Notes: generated by a model from the letters alone, not told the origin. Counted from the first letter of the stretch, positions 1-9,222 are shown. The stretch: DNA of 64,000 bases from Litorilituus lipolyticus (GCF_006439335.1 NZ_SAWY01000041.1:192775-256774), one strand, 5' to 3'. Numbers and translations are program-made.

Positions 1-711
1 AAAGGTAATACCTTGTCGATTTTTAACCAGTAATGAGCCGAGTTTATTACGATATTTTCCTTTACCTAAGTTGTGCGCTAAAACAATTGCCTCATCATCT
101 TGATGCTTTTTAAGTTTAATTAAATCGGTATTTCTACCTACTTTGTATAATGCCGTACTTTTATGCAGCATTAATCCTTCGCCACCTTGTTCGGTAATGT
201 TGTTTAGCTTGTACTCTAACGCTGACATACTGGCTACTTTAAACTGCTTTATTACGGTGAGGTAAGGAGATTTACATTGGGTATCAGCCAGTTTCATTGC
301 TGCGAGTCGTTGCTGAAAATTACCTTGATGAAGTGGCATATCAAAGAGATAAAAGCGTATTGATTGCCAGCAATTGCTGTTGTTAGTCGATTTTACGCAA
401 GACATTAAGCGTTGAAAGCTATTTCGTCCCATCCATAATTCACCGTCAAACGGGGTTTCGGGCCAATCTTTGGTAAACCAAGTGGGGGTGTTGATTTTGT
501 TACCTTGCCTTGAATAAAGTGTGTTTCCATCCCAATAGCCACGCATGCCATCAAGCTTTTCTGAGACAAAATATAACTGAATATTTTTAGTTAAATCGCT
601 TTGCTCGTTGTAGCTTATGCCATGCTGGATAGACGGTTTATGGTGAGATTGAGCGGCGAGATTTGAAGTTATCGCTATAAAAATTAGTACGCAGTATAGA
701 TAATTATTCAT
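1..711 (-). CDS. Exported ATP-dependent DNA ligase (5' part, runs off the window)
   Basis: Translating the minus strand from the ATG at 711 gives 237 residues without a stop; the C-terminal part lies beyond position 1. Residues 1-20 form a signal peptide (hydrophobic core, then LAA-Q). EKLDG places the adenylated lysine of the nucleotidyltransferase superfamily at K52. FDGEL (88-92) fits motif III, EGLMLHK fits motif IV and LIKLKKH fits motif V, so the adenylation core is essentially complete. This is the small periplasmic ATP-dependent ligase family known from Haemophilus, Neisseria and Vibrio, which seals nicked duplex DNA; its physiological role outside the cytoplasm (possibly DNA uptake or competence) is unsettled. 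It is divergent from the small secreted protein at 801. Identification is firm; the role is inference. Confidence 0.9.
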   Translation of the reverse strand, partial: MNNYLYCVLIFIAITSNLAAQSHHKPSIQHGISYNEQSDLTKNIQLYFVSEKLDGMRGYWDGNTLYSRQGNKINTPTWFTKDWPETPFDGELWMGRNSFQRLMSCVKSTNNSNCWQSIRFYLFDMPLHQGNFQQRLAAMKLADTQCKSPYLTVIKQFKVASMSALEYKLNNITEQGGEGLMLHKSTALYKVGRNTDLIKLKKHQDDEAIVLAHNLGKGKYRNKLGSLLVKNRQGITF

Positions 712-800
712 GATAAACATCCTTGTTTATGTTGAGGTAAGTACAATGAATCATTTTAGACTATAATTTAAAAACTTATTTTTTTTCACAAGGATGTGTC

Positions 801-1373
801 ATGTTTAATAAGGATTACACTCAATGGTTTTATGTTTGTGTTTTGCTATGTTTTCTATGTAGTTTCAATGCTCAAGCCAAAAAGAAATGTAAACCTCTTC
901 TTGAAAAACTTCATAATATTCAATCATTACAACGCAGCAGTTACTCAGCTAAAAGAGGCCAAAGCTTGCGAGCAAGAGAAGATAAAGCTCGAGAAAAGTG
1001 GTGGCAATGTGAGCATCCTAGCTATGGCAAAAGTAAAGGTAAAAACTACAGTAAAAGTAAAAAGCAGCAATCATCAAAAAAGAAGTTTAAACATCAAGTA
1101 AATAATCAACAGCGCTATGTGAATTATTCAATGAAGAAAAACTCCTCGCGATCATTTAACTATAAAGATAAAAAGTATGCTGATTCTCCTTTTAAAACAG
1201 AAAGAGCAATCTCGTTGAAGAGTAGCTATGAAGGAAAAATGCAGCAAGCTTGGCTTAGTTATTATCAACAGCCGAAACAGTGTGTAAAACCCAAAGCTAT
1301 TGCAACCTTTGCTTATTGTAGCGAAGATCGCTTAGCACAAAAAATCGCTTTTGAGCAGAGTTATAAAGAGTAA
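801..1373 (+). CDS. Small secreted Lys/Ser-rich hypothetical protein
   Basis: A 190-residue protein of no family I can name. Residues 1-26 look like a signal peptide (charged start, Phe/Leu/Cys-rich core, AQA-KKK). The N-terminal third has a predicted helical, charged stretch with Cys30 and a WWQCE motif. The middle (about 75-130) is very rich in Lys, Ser and Asn and probably disordered. Two more Cys pairs lie near the C-terminus (QCVKPK and AYCSED), so disulfides are likely after export. AAGGA lies 6 nt before the ATG, supporting this start. The basic composition would suit binding to DNA or polyanions, and the divergent neighbour is an exported DNA ligase, but no functional link is shown. 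Confidence 0.7.
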   Translation: MFNKDYTQWFYVCVLLCFLCSFNAQAKKKCKPLLEKLHNIQSLQRSSYSAKRGQSLRAREDKAREKWWQCEHPSYGKSKGKNYSKSKKQQSSKKKFKHQVNNQQRYVNYSMKKNSSRSFNYKDKKYADSPFKTERAISLKSSYEGKMQQAWLSYYQQPKQCVKPKAIATFAYCSEDRLAQKIAFEQSYKE

Positions 1374-1622
1374 ATAACGCTGTCTAAGAGCTTGTCGTTC
1401 AAACCTAATCGGAAAGTTTTTTTAATGATAGATTTATAGTGTTTGCTAGATAACTATAAACGAAAAGCTGACGTTGAAGAATATGACAACTATAGACTGT
1501 TTCAAGTTCATAGTTGCCGCGCATATTAAGGTATTGTAATTTTAGAATTCTATTAGCTGTCTTTGTTACAGCTCTTTTTTTCTAAAAATCGCATCAACCA
1601 GCTAATGTTAGATGTTAGCCAG
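1374..1622. other. Intergenic stretch with a possible untranslated transcript
   Basis: No convincing coding sequence is present. The stretch ends in a short hairpin with a T-tract (1555-1581) that lies about 180 nt after the stop of the upstream gene. That distance is long for a simple gene terminator, so the interval could be a long 3' UTR or hold a small RNA. No clear promoter was found. Confidence 0.3.
1555..1581 (+). terminator. Putative rho-independent terminator
   Basis: AGCTGT (1555-1560) pairs with ACAGCT (1568-1573) around a 7-nt loop, and is followed by C and seven T residues. The stem is short, so strength is uncertain. It would end transcription coming from the gene at 801. Confidence 0.5.
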
Positions 1623-2360
1623 TTAAGCTTGGTAGTCTGCTTTACTTTGTCGGTATTGTTCAACGAGTGAATCGATACTGTCTTGGTTATATTCACGCAA
1701 GCCACTCATAAGCATGTGCTTTTTGCCATGACCTACATGTTCCCCATTTGAAATTAAATCAAACTCTAACCAAGTATCACCACGTTTTCCGTCAATAGTT
1801 AGGCTGGTTTCAGCGAGTTTTAATTCTAATGTCTCAACATCTAATCTAAATAGATCAATAGACATGCTTTGATACATTACCATGGGTCTAGCTGGATTGA
1901 TCATGACATTATTTTCAGCCATAAGCTTAACTAAAATACCAGGGAAGGTATGGCCTGAAAAATCAACATAAGCTTTCGTTAAGGCGTCTATTAAGGCCGG
2001 GCAGTGGGTTTTTTCGCCACTAGCATGTACGCTTAAATAGGTTTTATCATTGTCATCGACAATATCAGCGCTGTCTGTGATCTCGTCTGGAAATGTCAGA
2101 GCTACGCCATCACTGACCATACCAGAAAAATCGAACGTCATTTGCTTATGTAAGCCTGATTTAGCAATTATAATTGAAAATAATAAATCACCTGGCACAC
2201 AGAATTTTTTTGCATCTTCATTGTGTAGAGGGTTAAAGTCATCAGCAACTTGTTTAGCAAATGTACTGCCTTGCTCGCGAGTAAAACTAATTTTCTCTTG
2301 ATCAATTGCGCAGTAATTTTCAATGAACATTTTTCTAGTCGGTGTATTTTCTATAGACAT
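1623..2360 (-). CDS. DUF3581 family protein, hotdog-like
   Basis: Chosen start is the ATG at 2360 (MSIENTPTRK); a TTG six codons upstream in frame is possible but less likely. The 245-residue protein is recognised as the gammaproteobacterial DUF3581 family. Near the N-terminus ADDFNPLHN resembles the D-x-N-P-x-H signature of MaoC-like (R)-enoyl-CoA hydratases, and the following GDLLFSIIIAK continues that pattern, so a double-hotdog fold is likely. The C-terminal half would be the second hotdog. The acyl substrate is unknown. It is single, with no membrane segment or signal peptide. Family assignment is from memory of conserved motifs; an enzymatic role is inference. Confidence 0.7.
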   Translation of the reverse strand: MSIENTPTRKMFIENYCAIDQEKISFTREQGSTFAKQVADDFNPLHNEDAKKFCVPGDLLFSIIIAKSGLHKQMTFDFSGMVSDGVALTFPDEITDSADIVDDNDKTYLSVHASGEKTHCPALIDALTKAYVDFSGHTFPGILVKLMAENNVMINPARPMVMYQSMSIDLFRLDVETLELKLAETSLTIDGKRGDTWLEFDLISNGEHVGHGKKHMLMSGLREYNQDSIDSLVEQYRQSKADYQA

Positions 2361-2467
2361 ATGGTGTAGCAACTTCAATTTTTAACAAAAACGCCGCATT
2401 CTATCAGTACTTGGCAGCTAAATCGAAGTAAAATGCAAGAAAGTAAGAGAAAGCAGACCACTAATGG

Positions 2468-2746
2468 TCACGGTTTTTCTGTTTGATGGGCTGAGTATTG
2501 TGCGACAAGTTGCTCTTTTTCAGCTTTTGATAATTTCTTTAAGGCGTATTCAAGTTTACATGCTTGGCTTCTGTTTTCTACACTAGTAGCATAAGCCAGT
2601 TCGACAGGGCGCTTATTACGGGTATATTTGGCACCTAACTTACTGCTATTATGTTCCTCGACCCGACGTGATACGTCAGTAGTTATGCCAGCATAAAGAC
2701 TACTATCATTGCATCTGACGAAATAGGCGTACCAAGTTTTTTTCAT
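2468..2746 (-). CDS. GIY-YIG domain protein (YhbQ/UPF0213 type)
   Basis: This 92-residue protein is almost wholly a GIY-YIG domain: WYAYFVRC and SLYAGITT give the two GIY/YIG-like strands, RRVEEHN carries the conserved Arg, and KYTRNKRPVELAY and KLEYALKK are typical of the UPF0213/YhbQ group. These small proteins are related to the UvrC and homing endonuclease nuclease domains; some members cut DNA in vitro, but their cellular job is not settled. The ATG at 2746 begins MKKTWYAYF. It is divergent from arfB, with about 137 nt between them for both promoters. Confidence 0.85.
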   Translation of the reverse strand: MKKTWYAYFVRCNDSSLYAGITTDVSRRVEEHNSSKLGAKYTRNKRPVELAYATSVENRSQACKLEYALKKLSKAEKEQLVAQYSAHQTEKP

Positions 2747-2883
2747 GTGATTAGTTTGGGCAAGTGTTAATGTTAAGCACAGGGTCTGTTATACCATATA
2801 AACTTTGCTGGAATATATGAAAACTTATCAGTACGTTGCTATAAAAATTCAATGTCATTTTGCTCAATTAAAATAATGAAATC

Positions 2884-3297
2884 ATGCTAGAAGTTTCACA
2901 TACCGTAAGTCTTGCTGAGTGGGAAATCGAACTCAATGCGATCAGATCGCAGGGAAGTGGCGGGCAACGAGTAAATAAAGTCGCAACTGCAATACATTTG
3001 CGTTTTGATATTAAGCGCTCTACATTACCTGCCATATATAAAGAAAGGCTCTTAAAACTATCCGATAGCAGAATAACGGCTGATGGGGTTATTATTATTA
3101 AGTCTCAATCTCATAGAACTCAAGAGATGAATAGACAAGATGCATTAGAGCGATTAAAAACATTGATATTATCAGCATTGGTAGTGCAGAAAAAACGTAA
3201 GCCAACTAAACCAACAAAAGGTTCTGTAAAGCGCAGGCTAGAGAGCAAGGCTAATAGAAAGTCAGTGAAACAGAGTCGTCAGAAAGTAAAATTCTAA
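2884..3297 (+). CDS. arfB: Alternative ribosome-rescue factor ArfB
   Basis: A 137-residue relative of class I release factors. GSGGQRVNKVATAIHLRFD (about residues 24-42) contains the catalytic GGQ that hydrolyses peptidyl-tRNA in the ribosomal peptidyl-transferase centre. There is no codon-recognition domain; instead the C-terminus (from about 100) is a Lys/Arg-rich tail that in E. coli ArfB (YaeJ) enters the empty mRNA channel of stalled ribosomes. Length and tail match the family. The following DUF2797 gene is on the same strand 25 nt downstream, so the two may be co-transcribed. The ATG lacks a strong Shine-Dalgarno sequence. Confidence 0.93.
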   Translation: MLEVSHTVSLAEWEIELNAIRSQGSGGQRVNKVATAIHLRFDIKRSTLPAIYKERLLKLSDSRITADGVIIIKSQSHRTQEMNRQDALERLKTLILSALVVQKKRKPTKPTKGSVKRRLESKANRKSVKQSRQKVKF

Positions 3298-3322
3298 TCT
3301 AATTTTTATAAAGAGAGTATTA

Positions 3323-4174
3323 ATGCCAATTAGTGAAATAGGTTCCTTAGCGAAATTAACCGCCCAATTAAATAGTGATACCCAAGTTCAGTACCAGTTA
3401 CCTTTAGCTGCTATTGAGGAGCAAAGTAGTGCACAGTCAATCGAGTTAAATCCATTAATTGGTCAAACTATTACTTTACAGTTTTCTGGGAAGATAGCAT
3501 GTAAACATTGCGGAAAAGGAACAAAGAAAAGTTATTCTCAAGGCTTTTGTTACCCCTGTATGACTAAGTTGGCTCAGTGTGATATGTGCATAATGAAGCC
3601 TGAAACTTGCCATCACCATTTAGGTACCTGTCGAGAGCCGTCTTGGGGCGACAAACATTGCATGGTTGATCATTATGTGTACCTGGCTAATAGTTCAGGT
3701 TTAAAAGTAGGTATCACTCGTCATACACAAATTCCCACGCGTTGGATTGATCAGGGAGCCACGCAGGCATTGCCAATTTTTAAAGTCTCTAGTCGTCTTC
3801 AATCGGGCTTAGTTGAAATTGCTTTAGCAGAATTTATTAGTGATAAAACAAATTGGCGAGCAATGTTAAAAGGCGTTGCTGAACCAATTGATTTGAAAGC
3901 TATTGCTAATGAATTAGTGCCTAAAATAGCTAATAAATTAGCTGAGTTGCAACTTAAATTTGGTGAAGAAGCTATTCAGTTACTTGATGAAGAAGTAACT
4001 GAAATATCTTACCCAGTTGATGAGTACTTAACTAAAATATCATCATTTAATTTTGATAAAACACCGACGGTGACTGGTAAGCTAATCGGAATTAAAGGGC
4101 AGTATTTAATTTTTGATACCGGTGTTATTAATATGAGAAAGTTTAGTTCATATCAAATTAGTATTGAGTACTAA
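3323..4174 (+). CDS. DUF2797 zinc-binding protein
   Basis: A 283-residue protein of the DUF2797 family. Residues about 60-115 carry a dense Cys/His region (CKHCGKG, CYPCM, CDMCIMKPETCHHH, then C and H residues) that must bind one or two zinc ions. It is followed by HYVYLANSSGLKVGITR and TRWIDQGA, which look like a GIY-YIG-type core (YLA...LKVGITR). The C-terminal part is helical, then a small beta domain. Function is unknown; the fold suggests nucleic-acid binding or cleavage. It starts 25 nt after arfB and is preceded by an AGAGAG stretch that can serve as ribosome site. Confidence 0.8.
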   Translation: MPISEIGSLAKLTAQLNSDTQVQYQLPLAAIEEQSSAQSIELNPLIGQTITLQFSGKIACKHCGKGTKKSYSQGFCYPCMTKLAQCDMCIMKPETCHHHLGTCREPSWGDKHCMVDHYVYLANSSGLKVGITRHTQIPTRWIDQGATQALPIFKVSSRLQSGLVEIALAEFISDKTNWRAMLKGVAEPIDLKAIANELVPKIANKLAELQLKFGEEAIQLLDEEVTEISYPVDEYLTKISSFNFDKTPTVTGKLIGIKGQYLIFDTGVINMRKFSSYQISIEY

Positions 4175-4270
4175 CTTTTTGAATTAACAGCCAGCACTCG
4201 TTATGGTTTAAGCTATACTGTATATAGGTAAGCATTATCAATAAGAAATTATATTTAAGGTTATATCTAT

Positions 4271-5140
4271 ATGAATGCAGAGCAAGTGATTATGATGAGT
4301 GCGGAACAGTATGCCGAGAAAGCAAGTGATATTTTTGTGCTTTCAGATTCGTTTCTCCGTATCAAAGAGTTAATTGACGATGAGTCGTCAACCATTGATG
4401 ACATTTCAGATGTTATACTGCTTGATCCTGCCCTTACTGCTACAGTATTAAAACTCGCTAATAGCTCATTTTTTAATTATCCAGGAAAGATAGACACTAT
4501 TTCTAAAGCGGTATTAGTGCTTGGAATCACTGAAGTGTATAACTTGGTTATCGCTTACTTCACCAAAGAAGCATTCAAAGCAATTGATGCTGGTGCAGAT
4601 TATTTAGATTTATTCTGGTTAAAAAGTGTAGATTGCGCTTTGTTGATTAAATTCTTAGGTACCCATTTGCATGTAGCCAATGCTGAGAGATTATTTATTT
4701 TAGGCTTACTTCATAATTTGGGAGAGTTGATTGTTAAACAAGTGACGCCTGAGTTAATTGCTAAATGTGAAGTGAATGATTTAGCAGAGTTACCTTGGCA
4801 AAAGCAGCAGAGCATTCTTGGTTTTACTTACGGGGAATGTACAGCTGAATTGATGAAGCTTTGGCAGCTACCTTATAGTTTATTTTCACCGATTAGACAT
4901 CAAGATCAGCCAGAATGGTACCACTATAATGTTGAGACCCAGTTACTCCATATTGCAAAACGTATTATGCATAAGAATGTTGTGGTTAAACAAACTAACT
5001 ATACAGACATTATTGAAGCGGATTTAATGGAAGAGCTTGGTTTAGATAATCGAGTGTTTACCGCAGCTGCAGATTTTTGTGACCTTGAACGCTTAGGGAT
5101 GTTATCAATTTTAAATCCAAGTGCTGCAATGGTCTTTTAG
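4271..5140 (+). CDS. HDOD domain protein
   Basis: A 289-residue cytoplasmic protein made almost entirely of an HDOD domain. Signs are DPALTATVLKLANSSFFNYPG, ISKAVLVLGI, LFILGLLHNLGELI and YGECTAELMKLWQLP. HDOD is a non-catalytic relative of HD phosphohydrolases used in signalling and in regulation of motility, virulence and nucleotide second messengers; the HD metal pair is only partly kept here (LLHNLG where HD proteins have HD). There is no attached EAL or response-regulator domain. It is convergent with the chemoreceptor gene, with a shared terminator between them. Confidence 0.85.
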   Translation: MNAEQVIMMSAEQYAEKASDIFVLSDSFLRIKELIDDESSTIDDISDVILLDPALTATVLKLANSSFFNYPGKIDTISKAVLVLGITEVYNLVIAYFTKEAFKAIDAGADYLDLFWLKSVDCALLIKFLGTHLHVANAERLFILGLLHNLGELIVKQVTPELIAKCEVNDLAELPWQKQQSILGFTYGECTAELMKLWQLPYSLFSPIRHQDQPEWYHYNVETQLLHIAKRIMHKNVVVKQTNYTDIIEADLMEELGLDNRVFTAAADFCDLERLGMLSILNPSAAMVF

Positions 5141-5201
5141 TCGTTAAGTTAATGGATGATTAACATTTAGCAAAAACAAAACTCTATGTTTTAGTTAAAA
5201 A

Positions 5202-5222
5202 AAACCCGCAATGAGCGGGTTT
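5202..5222. terminator. Bidirectional rho-independent terminator
   Basis: AAACCCGC (5202-5209) and GCGGGTTT (5215-5222) form a perfect 8-bp stem with a 5-nt loop. The A-rich left flank and T-rich right flank let it work in both directions, ending the HDOD gene from the left and the chemoreceptor gene from the right. Confidence 0.9.
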
Positions 5223-5287
5223 ATTATTATCTATTTGTTTATTTTATTAACGTTAATGATTTATTAGTCTTAATAAACTACTTCCGT

Positions 5288-7315
5288 TTATAGTTTAAAC
5301 TCTTGAACTGACTGTTGTAGTTCTTCGGCAAGTTTTGCAACTTCACTACTTGAAGCGGCTGTTTGTTGAGAGCCTGCAGTTGTTTGTTCTGCTATTGCTA
5401 CAATAGATTCTAAGTTTTCACTGATTTCATGAGCAACGACACTTTGTTCTTCTGCTGCTGTTGCAATTTGAGAGCTTCTATCAAATGCTTCGTGAACTGC
5501 GTGAGTAATAGTTTCTAAAGCTTTATCAGCTTCTTCACTTTGATGTACACAATCAGACGCTTTATTCTTACCTGTGTCCATCACTGTTACTGCTTTACCT
5601 GCACCAGATTGAAGTGCTTCAATCATAGTTTGAATCTCTGAGGTTGACTCTTGAGTACGACTTGCTAGGGTACGTACTTCATCAGCAACTACGGCAAATC
5701 CTCGACCTTGTTCACCAGCACGGGCTGCCTCAATTGCAGCATTTAATGCAAGTAAGTTAGTTTGCTCTGCAATGCCGCGAATAACATCAAGAATGCTACC
5801 GATAGAAGCACTGTCTTGTTGTAATTGGTTTATGACTTGTGCAGCAGAATCAACCTCTGCTGCTAGCTCCTCTATAGTATGACGATTGCGTTCAGAAATA
5901 ACTTTAACGCGCTCGGCTTCATCATCAGCATGCTTTATTTCACCAAGTGCATCGTTGGCACTTGATAAAACGCTTTGTGATGTGCTACTCATTTCAGTTG
6001 TTGCAGAAGCAGCTTGCTCAACTTGATTGCGTTGCTCTTCAATTGCGCTTGTACTTTGTGAAGTTACCGCTGATGTTTGTTCTGCGGCAGCTGCCAATTG
6101 AGTAGAGCGGCTAACGATACTTTGTATTAGTGTTCTTAAACTTTCGATAAGCAAGTTACAGTTCGCTGATAACTGGGCAAACTCATCTTTACCACTTTCA
6201 TCTAGCTTACGTGATAGATCTCCTGAGGAAACAACATTTAGCATATCGTTAACTCTGGCTAGAGGTCGGGTAATACTTAATAAAGTAAAGCGTGCAATAA
6301 CTATAGCGATAATAATTGAAGCTACTGAGATAAAGATAGTTTGACTGGTACCTCGGCTTACTGAGCTCTCTACTAATTCACTCGTTTGAATGGTTGTTTG
6401 GTTAGCTAGATTCACCTGCTTATTTAAGATGTCATTTACCTGTTGAGCATTTTTCTCAGATTCAGCTAACTTATTTTTTGCTGAAGTATTCGCTGATAAT
6501 TGAGATTTTTTATGAGCTACAATACCATTGGTGCTTGAAAGCAGAGAATTTATCTCTGCAAAAGCATTGGATAACTCTTCAGTGATGCCTGAAACATTGT
6601 TCATTTTCAGTTCAGCTAGAATCTCATCAATAGATTGTGTTGCTTCTTCAGAGCTAAAAGAAAGTTCACTTTCGATTAAATCAGCAGTGCTAATTGATAA
6701 GGTATCTCGGTATTCGAAGGCAGAAGAGACAATAGAGTTAAATTGATTTTCTACTTGTTCACTCAAACTAATAGCTCGTTGAAGTTTGGTGTCAGCTAAA
6801 TCATGATCGGCCAGATCAAGTAGTAGCATCACAGCATCATCAGCTTTTTCTTCAAGTAAATCGACTTTTTCAATAAGTGCATTTTGTTGTTCTATACTGT
6901 TCTTGTGATTTTCAAAAACAGCTAAAGAAGACGCTCTAAAAGAGGCATAGGCACTATCAACCTGCTTGAGGTTAGATAATAAATTGTTCTCTTTCGCTAC
7001 AATAGTTTTTAAGCCATTTAGTTCTGTTGAGAATTTACTATCCTTGCTTTTAAAGTTATTTAGCCCTGTTGCCAGTTTTGCTAAATCAGTTTCGTAATAG
7101 CCCTTCAAAGAAAAGTTAGCTAATTGACTTAACTCTAAAGCAAGTATGTTACTGCTTTTTAAGGTAGGAATGGCTAATTCATTTTGCTGATTGGTAGAAT
7201 CACTAATCGTATTCAAATTGGACAATGAAATGATACTGGTTGCAATTAGTAAAACAGAAATTATGGTAAAGCCACCAATAATTTTCATAGCTACGGTCAA
7301 ATTCATAGATACCAC
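5288..7315 (-). CDS. Methyl-accepting chemotaxis protein
   Basis: A 675-residue transmembrane chemoreceptor. TM1 is about residues 10-31 and TM2 about 325-347, enclosing a periplasmic all-helical sensor of about 290 residues, long enough for a helical-bimodular (HBM) type domain. A HAMP domain follows ([11 protein letters not shown] onward, about 348-400). The cytoplasmic signalling domain has the highly conserved tip with [19 protein letters not shown] and [14 protein letters not shown], which binds CheA and CheW. Ligand is unknown. No che genes are nearby, as is usual for orphan receptors. The start is MVSMNL; a Met three residues in is an alternative. Confidence 0.93.
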   Translation of the reverse strand: MVSMNLTVAMKIIGGFTIISVLLIATSIISLSNLNTISDSTNQQNELAIPTLKSSNILALELSQLANFSLKGYYETDLAKLATGLNNFKSKDSKFSTELNGLKTIVAKENNLLSNLKQVDSAYASFRASSLAVFENHKNSIEQQNALIEKVDLLEEKADDAVMLLLDLADHDLADTKLQRAISLSEQVENQFNSIVSSAFEYRDTLSISTADLIESELSFSSEEATQSIDEILAELKMNNVSGITEELSNAFAEINSLLSSTNGIVAHKKSQLSANTSAKNKLAESEKNAQQVNDILNKQVNLANQTTIQTSELVESSVSRGTSQTIFISVASIIIAIVIARFTLLSITRPLARVNDMLNVVSSGDLSRKLDESGKDEFAQLSANCNLLIESLRTLIQSIVSRSTQLAAAAEQTSAVTSQSTSAIEEQRNQVEQAASATTEMSSTSQSVLSSANDALGEIKHADDEAERVKVISERNRHTIEELAAEVDSAAQVINQLQQDSASIGSILDVIRGIAEQTNLLALNAAIEAARAGEQGRGFAVVADEVRTLASRTQESTSEIQTMIEALQSGAGKAVTVMDTGKNKASDCVHQSEEADKALETITHAVHEAFDRSSQIATAAEEQSVVAHEISENLESIVAIAEQTTAGSQQTAASSSEVAKLAEELQQSVQEFKL

Positions 7316-7441
7316 CGACTGAAGTTAGTAATGCGTTAATTATATTATTTTATATTAATTTTTAACGGTTTTTTAAATATGCCATTATTTTCTTTAGCAT
7401 AACATCAAGTTTTATCGACCAAATCAATTAAAAACTTAACC

Positions 7442-7508
7442 TTATTTCCATTATAACAAGCTAAATGGCTTTTTCACCCTTTCGGGGGGATTTAGTGTTA
7501 TTATTTTG
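7442..7508 (-). other. Structured intergenic element between apaH and the chemoreceptor gene
   Basis: Read on either strand, ATAACA (7453-7458) and CTAAAT (7461-7466) pair with ATTTAG (7490-7495) and TGTTAT (7496-7501), with a 2-nt bulge. Inside is a CCC-GAAA-GGG tetraloop hairpin (minus strand, 7486-7477). It begins just after the apaH stop and lies about 190 nt before the chemoreceptor start. There is no T-run directly after it on the minus strand, so it is not a canonical terminator. Class unknown. Confidence 0.4.
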
Positions 7509-8345
7509 TCATTGGTGTGCAGGTTCAATAAATATCTTTTTATCATCCCATCTAAGCATTGTTAAATGGTTCCCCCAAACACAGCCTGTATCTAATGGGT
7601 GAATATTATCTTGTTCACATTGCCCCATTAAAGATGCCCAATGCCCAAACAGCCAATGAGTACATTTAGGTATTTTTTCTAAGCTATACCAAGGGTAAAT
7701 GGCTTGGTTATTTGCGTATTGATTTTTCATTGGTGCAGCTTTATTGGAAAACTCTAATGAACCATCACTAAAGCAATACCGCATGCGTGTTAAAGCATTA
7801 ACAGTATATCGAAACCTTTCTTGCTCATTAGTTACTTCGTGCCAATTGTTAGGCTGTTCGCCATACATAATTGTTAACCATGATGTTAATTCAGCTGAAG
7901 CGAGTTTTTGTTCAGCATCAGCGGCACACTTTAAAGCTAAGCTTATATCCCACTGTGGAGGCAAGCCTGCGTGGCTTAAAAAGGCAACTTCTTTATTATC
8001 TATACTACTGGGAATTTGTTGGATTAAGGGTTGCTTTGCTAACCAGCTCATTAGCTCGTCGACATCGTTAGCGGAAAGTAATCGATCTAATTTATCGTTT
8101 TGTTTAACTTTTTTAATGCCATGATAAACAGAGAGTAGATGTAAATCATGGTTGCCCAGCACAATTTTTGCAGAACTTCCTAGTGATTTAACATATCGTA
8201 AGGTCGCTAATGAGTCTGGGCCGCGGGCTACTAAATCGCCTGCTAGATAAAGTGTATCTTTCTCAGGGGCAAAGTCAGCTTTATTTAATAGTGCTTCTAG
8301 TTCACTAAAACACCCTTGAATATCGCCAACTATATAATTTGCCAT
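7509..8345 (-). CDS. apaH: Bis(5'-nucleosyl)-tetraphosphatase, symmetrical
   Basis: A 278-residue metallophosphoesterase that splits Ap4A into two ADP and also removes Np4N caps from RNA. GDIQGC (residues 7-12), GDLVARGPDS and GNHDLHLL are the three metal-binding motifs in order, and HAGLPPQW follows. Length matches E. coli ApaH. It lies 16 nt downstream of rsmA, the last gene of the lptD-surA-pdxA-rsmA-apaH run. In E. coli apaG sits between rsmA and apaH; here the 16-nt gap leaves no room for it. Confidence 0.96.
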   Translation of the reverse strand: MANYIVGDIQGCFSELEALLNKADFAPEKDTLYLAGDLVARGPDSLATLRYVKSLGSSAKIVLGNHDLHLLSVYHGIKKVKQNDKLDRLLSANDVDELMSWLAKQPLIQQIPSSIDNKEVAFLSHAGLPPQWDISLALKCAADAEQKLASAELTSWLTIMYGEQPNNWHEVTNEQERFRYTVNALTRMRYCFSDGSLEFSNKAAPMKNQYANNQAIYPWYSLEKIPKCTHWLFGHWASLMGQCEQDNIHPLDTGCVWGNHLTMLRWDDKKIFIEPAHQ

Positions 8346-8361
8346 AAGATATTTTTTTAAT

Positions 8362-9222
8362 CTATTTTTTAGCTGAGCGCTTTTTACTTTTAGGTTCAGG
8401 TAACTCAGGTGGGTTATCTACAATAAAATTGGCCAATTTAATATATTCATCAATAGATAAATTTTCAGGCCTTAAAGTAGGATCTACATCCAAGCTAATT
8501 AATTGCTCTGCGCTGATAAGTTTTTTAAAGCTATTTCGAATGGTTTTTCTTCGTTGATTAAAAGCGGTTAAACAAACGGTATTTAATGCATTAAGATCTT
8601 TAACCGGGTTCTTAATTTCTTTGTGAGGAATAAGGCGAACAATCGCTGAATCAACTTTAGGTGCTGGCTTAAATGCCTCTGGACCAATTTCCATAACCGG
8701 AATGACCTGACATTGATATTGCGTCATGATAGATAATCTACCATATGCTTTACAATCAGGTCCTGCAGCCATCCTCTCAACAACTTCTTTTTGTAGCATA
8801 AAATGCATGTCTTGCACTTTATCTTTAAAGGTAAGTAAATGAAAAATAAGTGGTGTTGAAATGTTGTATGGTAAATTACCAAAGATTCTTAAAGGTTTTT
8901 CATCTGTGGCTAATTCAGCAAAATCAAATTTTAGAGCATCGATTTCATAAATCGTTAAGTGGGGTGCCAAAAAAGGATGGTGCCTTAACCTATGCGCTAA
9001 GTCTCTATCAAGTTCAACAACAGACAAATTGCCAGCGCGTTCAATAACGGGCTCTGTTAATGCACCAAGGCCAGGACCAATTTCAATAAGGTTTTCGTTT
9101 GGCTCTGGGTTAATAGCATCTACAATGCTGCTGATGATGGCATCGTTATGGAGAAAGTTTTGACCAAAGCGTTTTTTAGCGTGATGGCCTAAATGGGCGT
9201 TGCTGCTCATATTTGTACTCAT
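8362..9222 (-). CDS. rsmA: 16S rRNA (A1518/A1519-N6) dimethyltransferase
   Basis: RsmA (KsgA), 286 residues, dimethylates two adjacent adenosines in the 3' hairpin of 16S rRNA late in 30S assembly. Motifs seen are RFGQNFLHN (N-terminal start), [15 protein letters not shown] (SAM-binding motif I), GNLPYNIST (catalytic motif IV) and [15 protein letters not shown]. The C-terminus ends in a Lys/Arg-rich tail. MSTNMSSN at the N-terminus allows two starts four residues apart. It follows pdxA by about 70 nt in the conserved operon. Confidence 0.96.
   Translation of the reverse strand: MSTNMSSNAHLGHHAKKRFGQNFLHNDAIISSIVDAINPEPNENLIEIGPGLGALTEPVIERAGNLSVVELDRDLAHRLRHHPFLAPHLTIYEIDALKFDFAELATDEKPLRIFGNLPYNISTPLIFHLLTFKDKVQDMHFMLQKEVVERMAAGPDCKAYGRLSIMTQYQCQVIPVMEIGPEAFKPAPKVDSAIVRLIPHKEIKNPVKDLNALNTVCLTAFNQRRKTIRNSFKKLISAEQLISLDVDPTLRPENLSIDEYIKLANFIVDNPPELPEPKSKKRSAKK

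Noticed and set aside
4210..4235. LexA box before the HDOD gene
   Set aside because: TACTGTATATA is only a half-site; the second half (ACAG) is missing.
7442..7508. c-di-GMP-I riboswitch before the chemoreceptor gene
   Set aside because: The GAAA hairpin and an AAAAAGCC segment look tempting, but the conserved GCACAGGGCAAACC and ACGCAAAGCC bases are not present.
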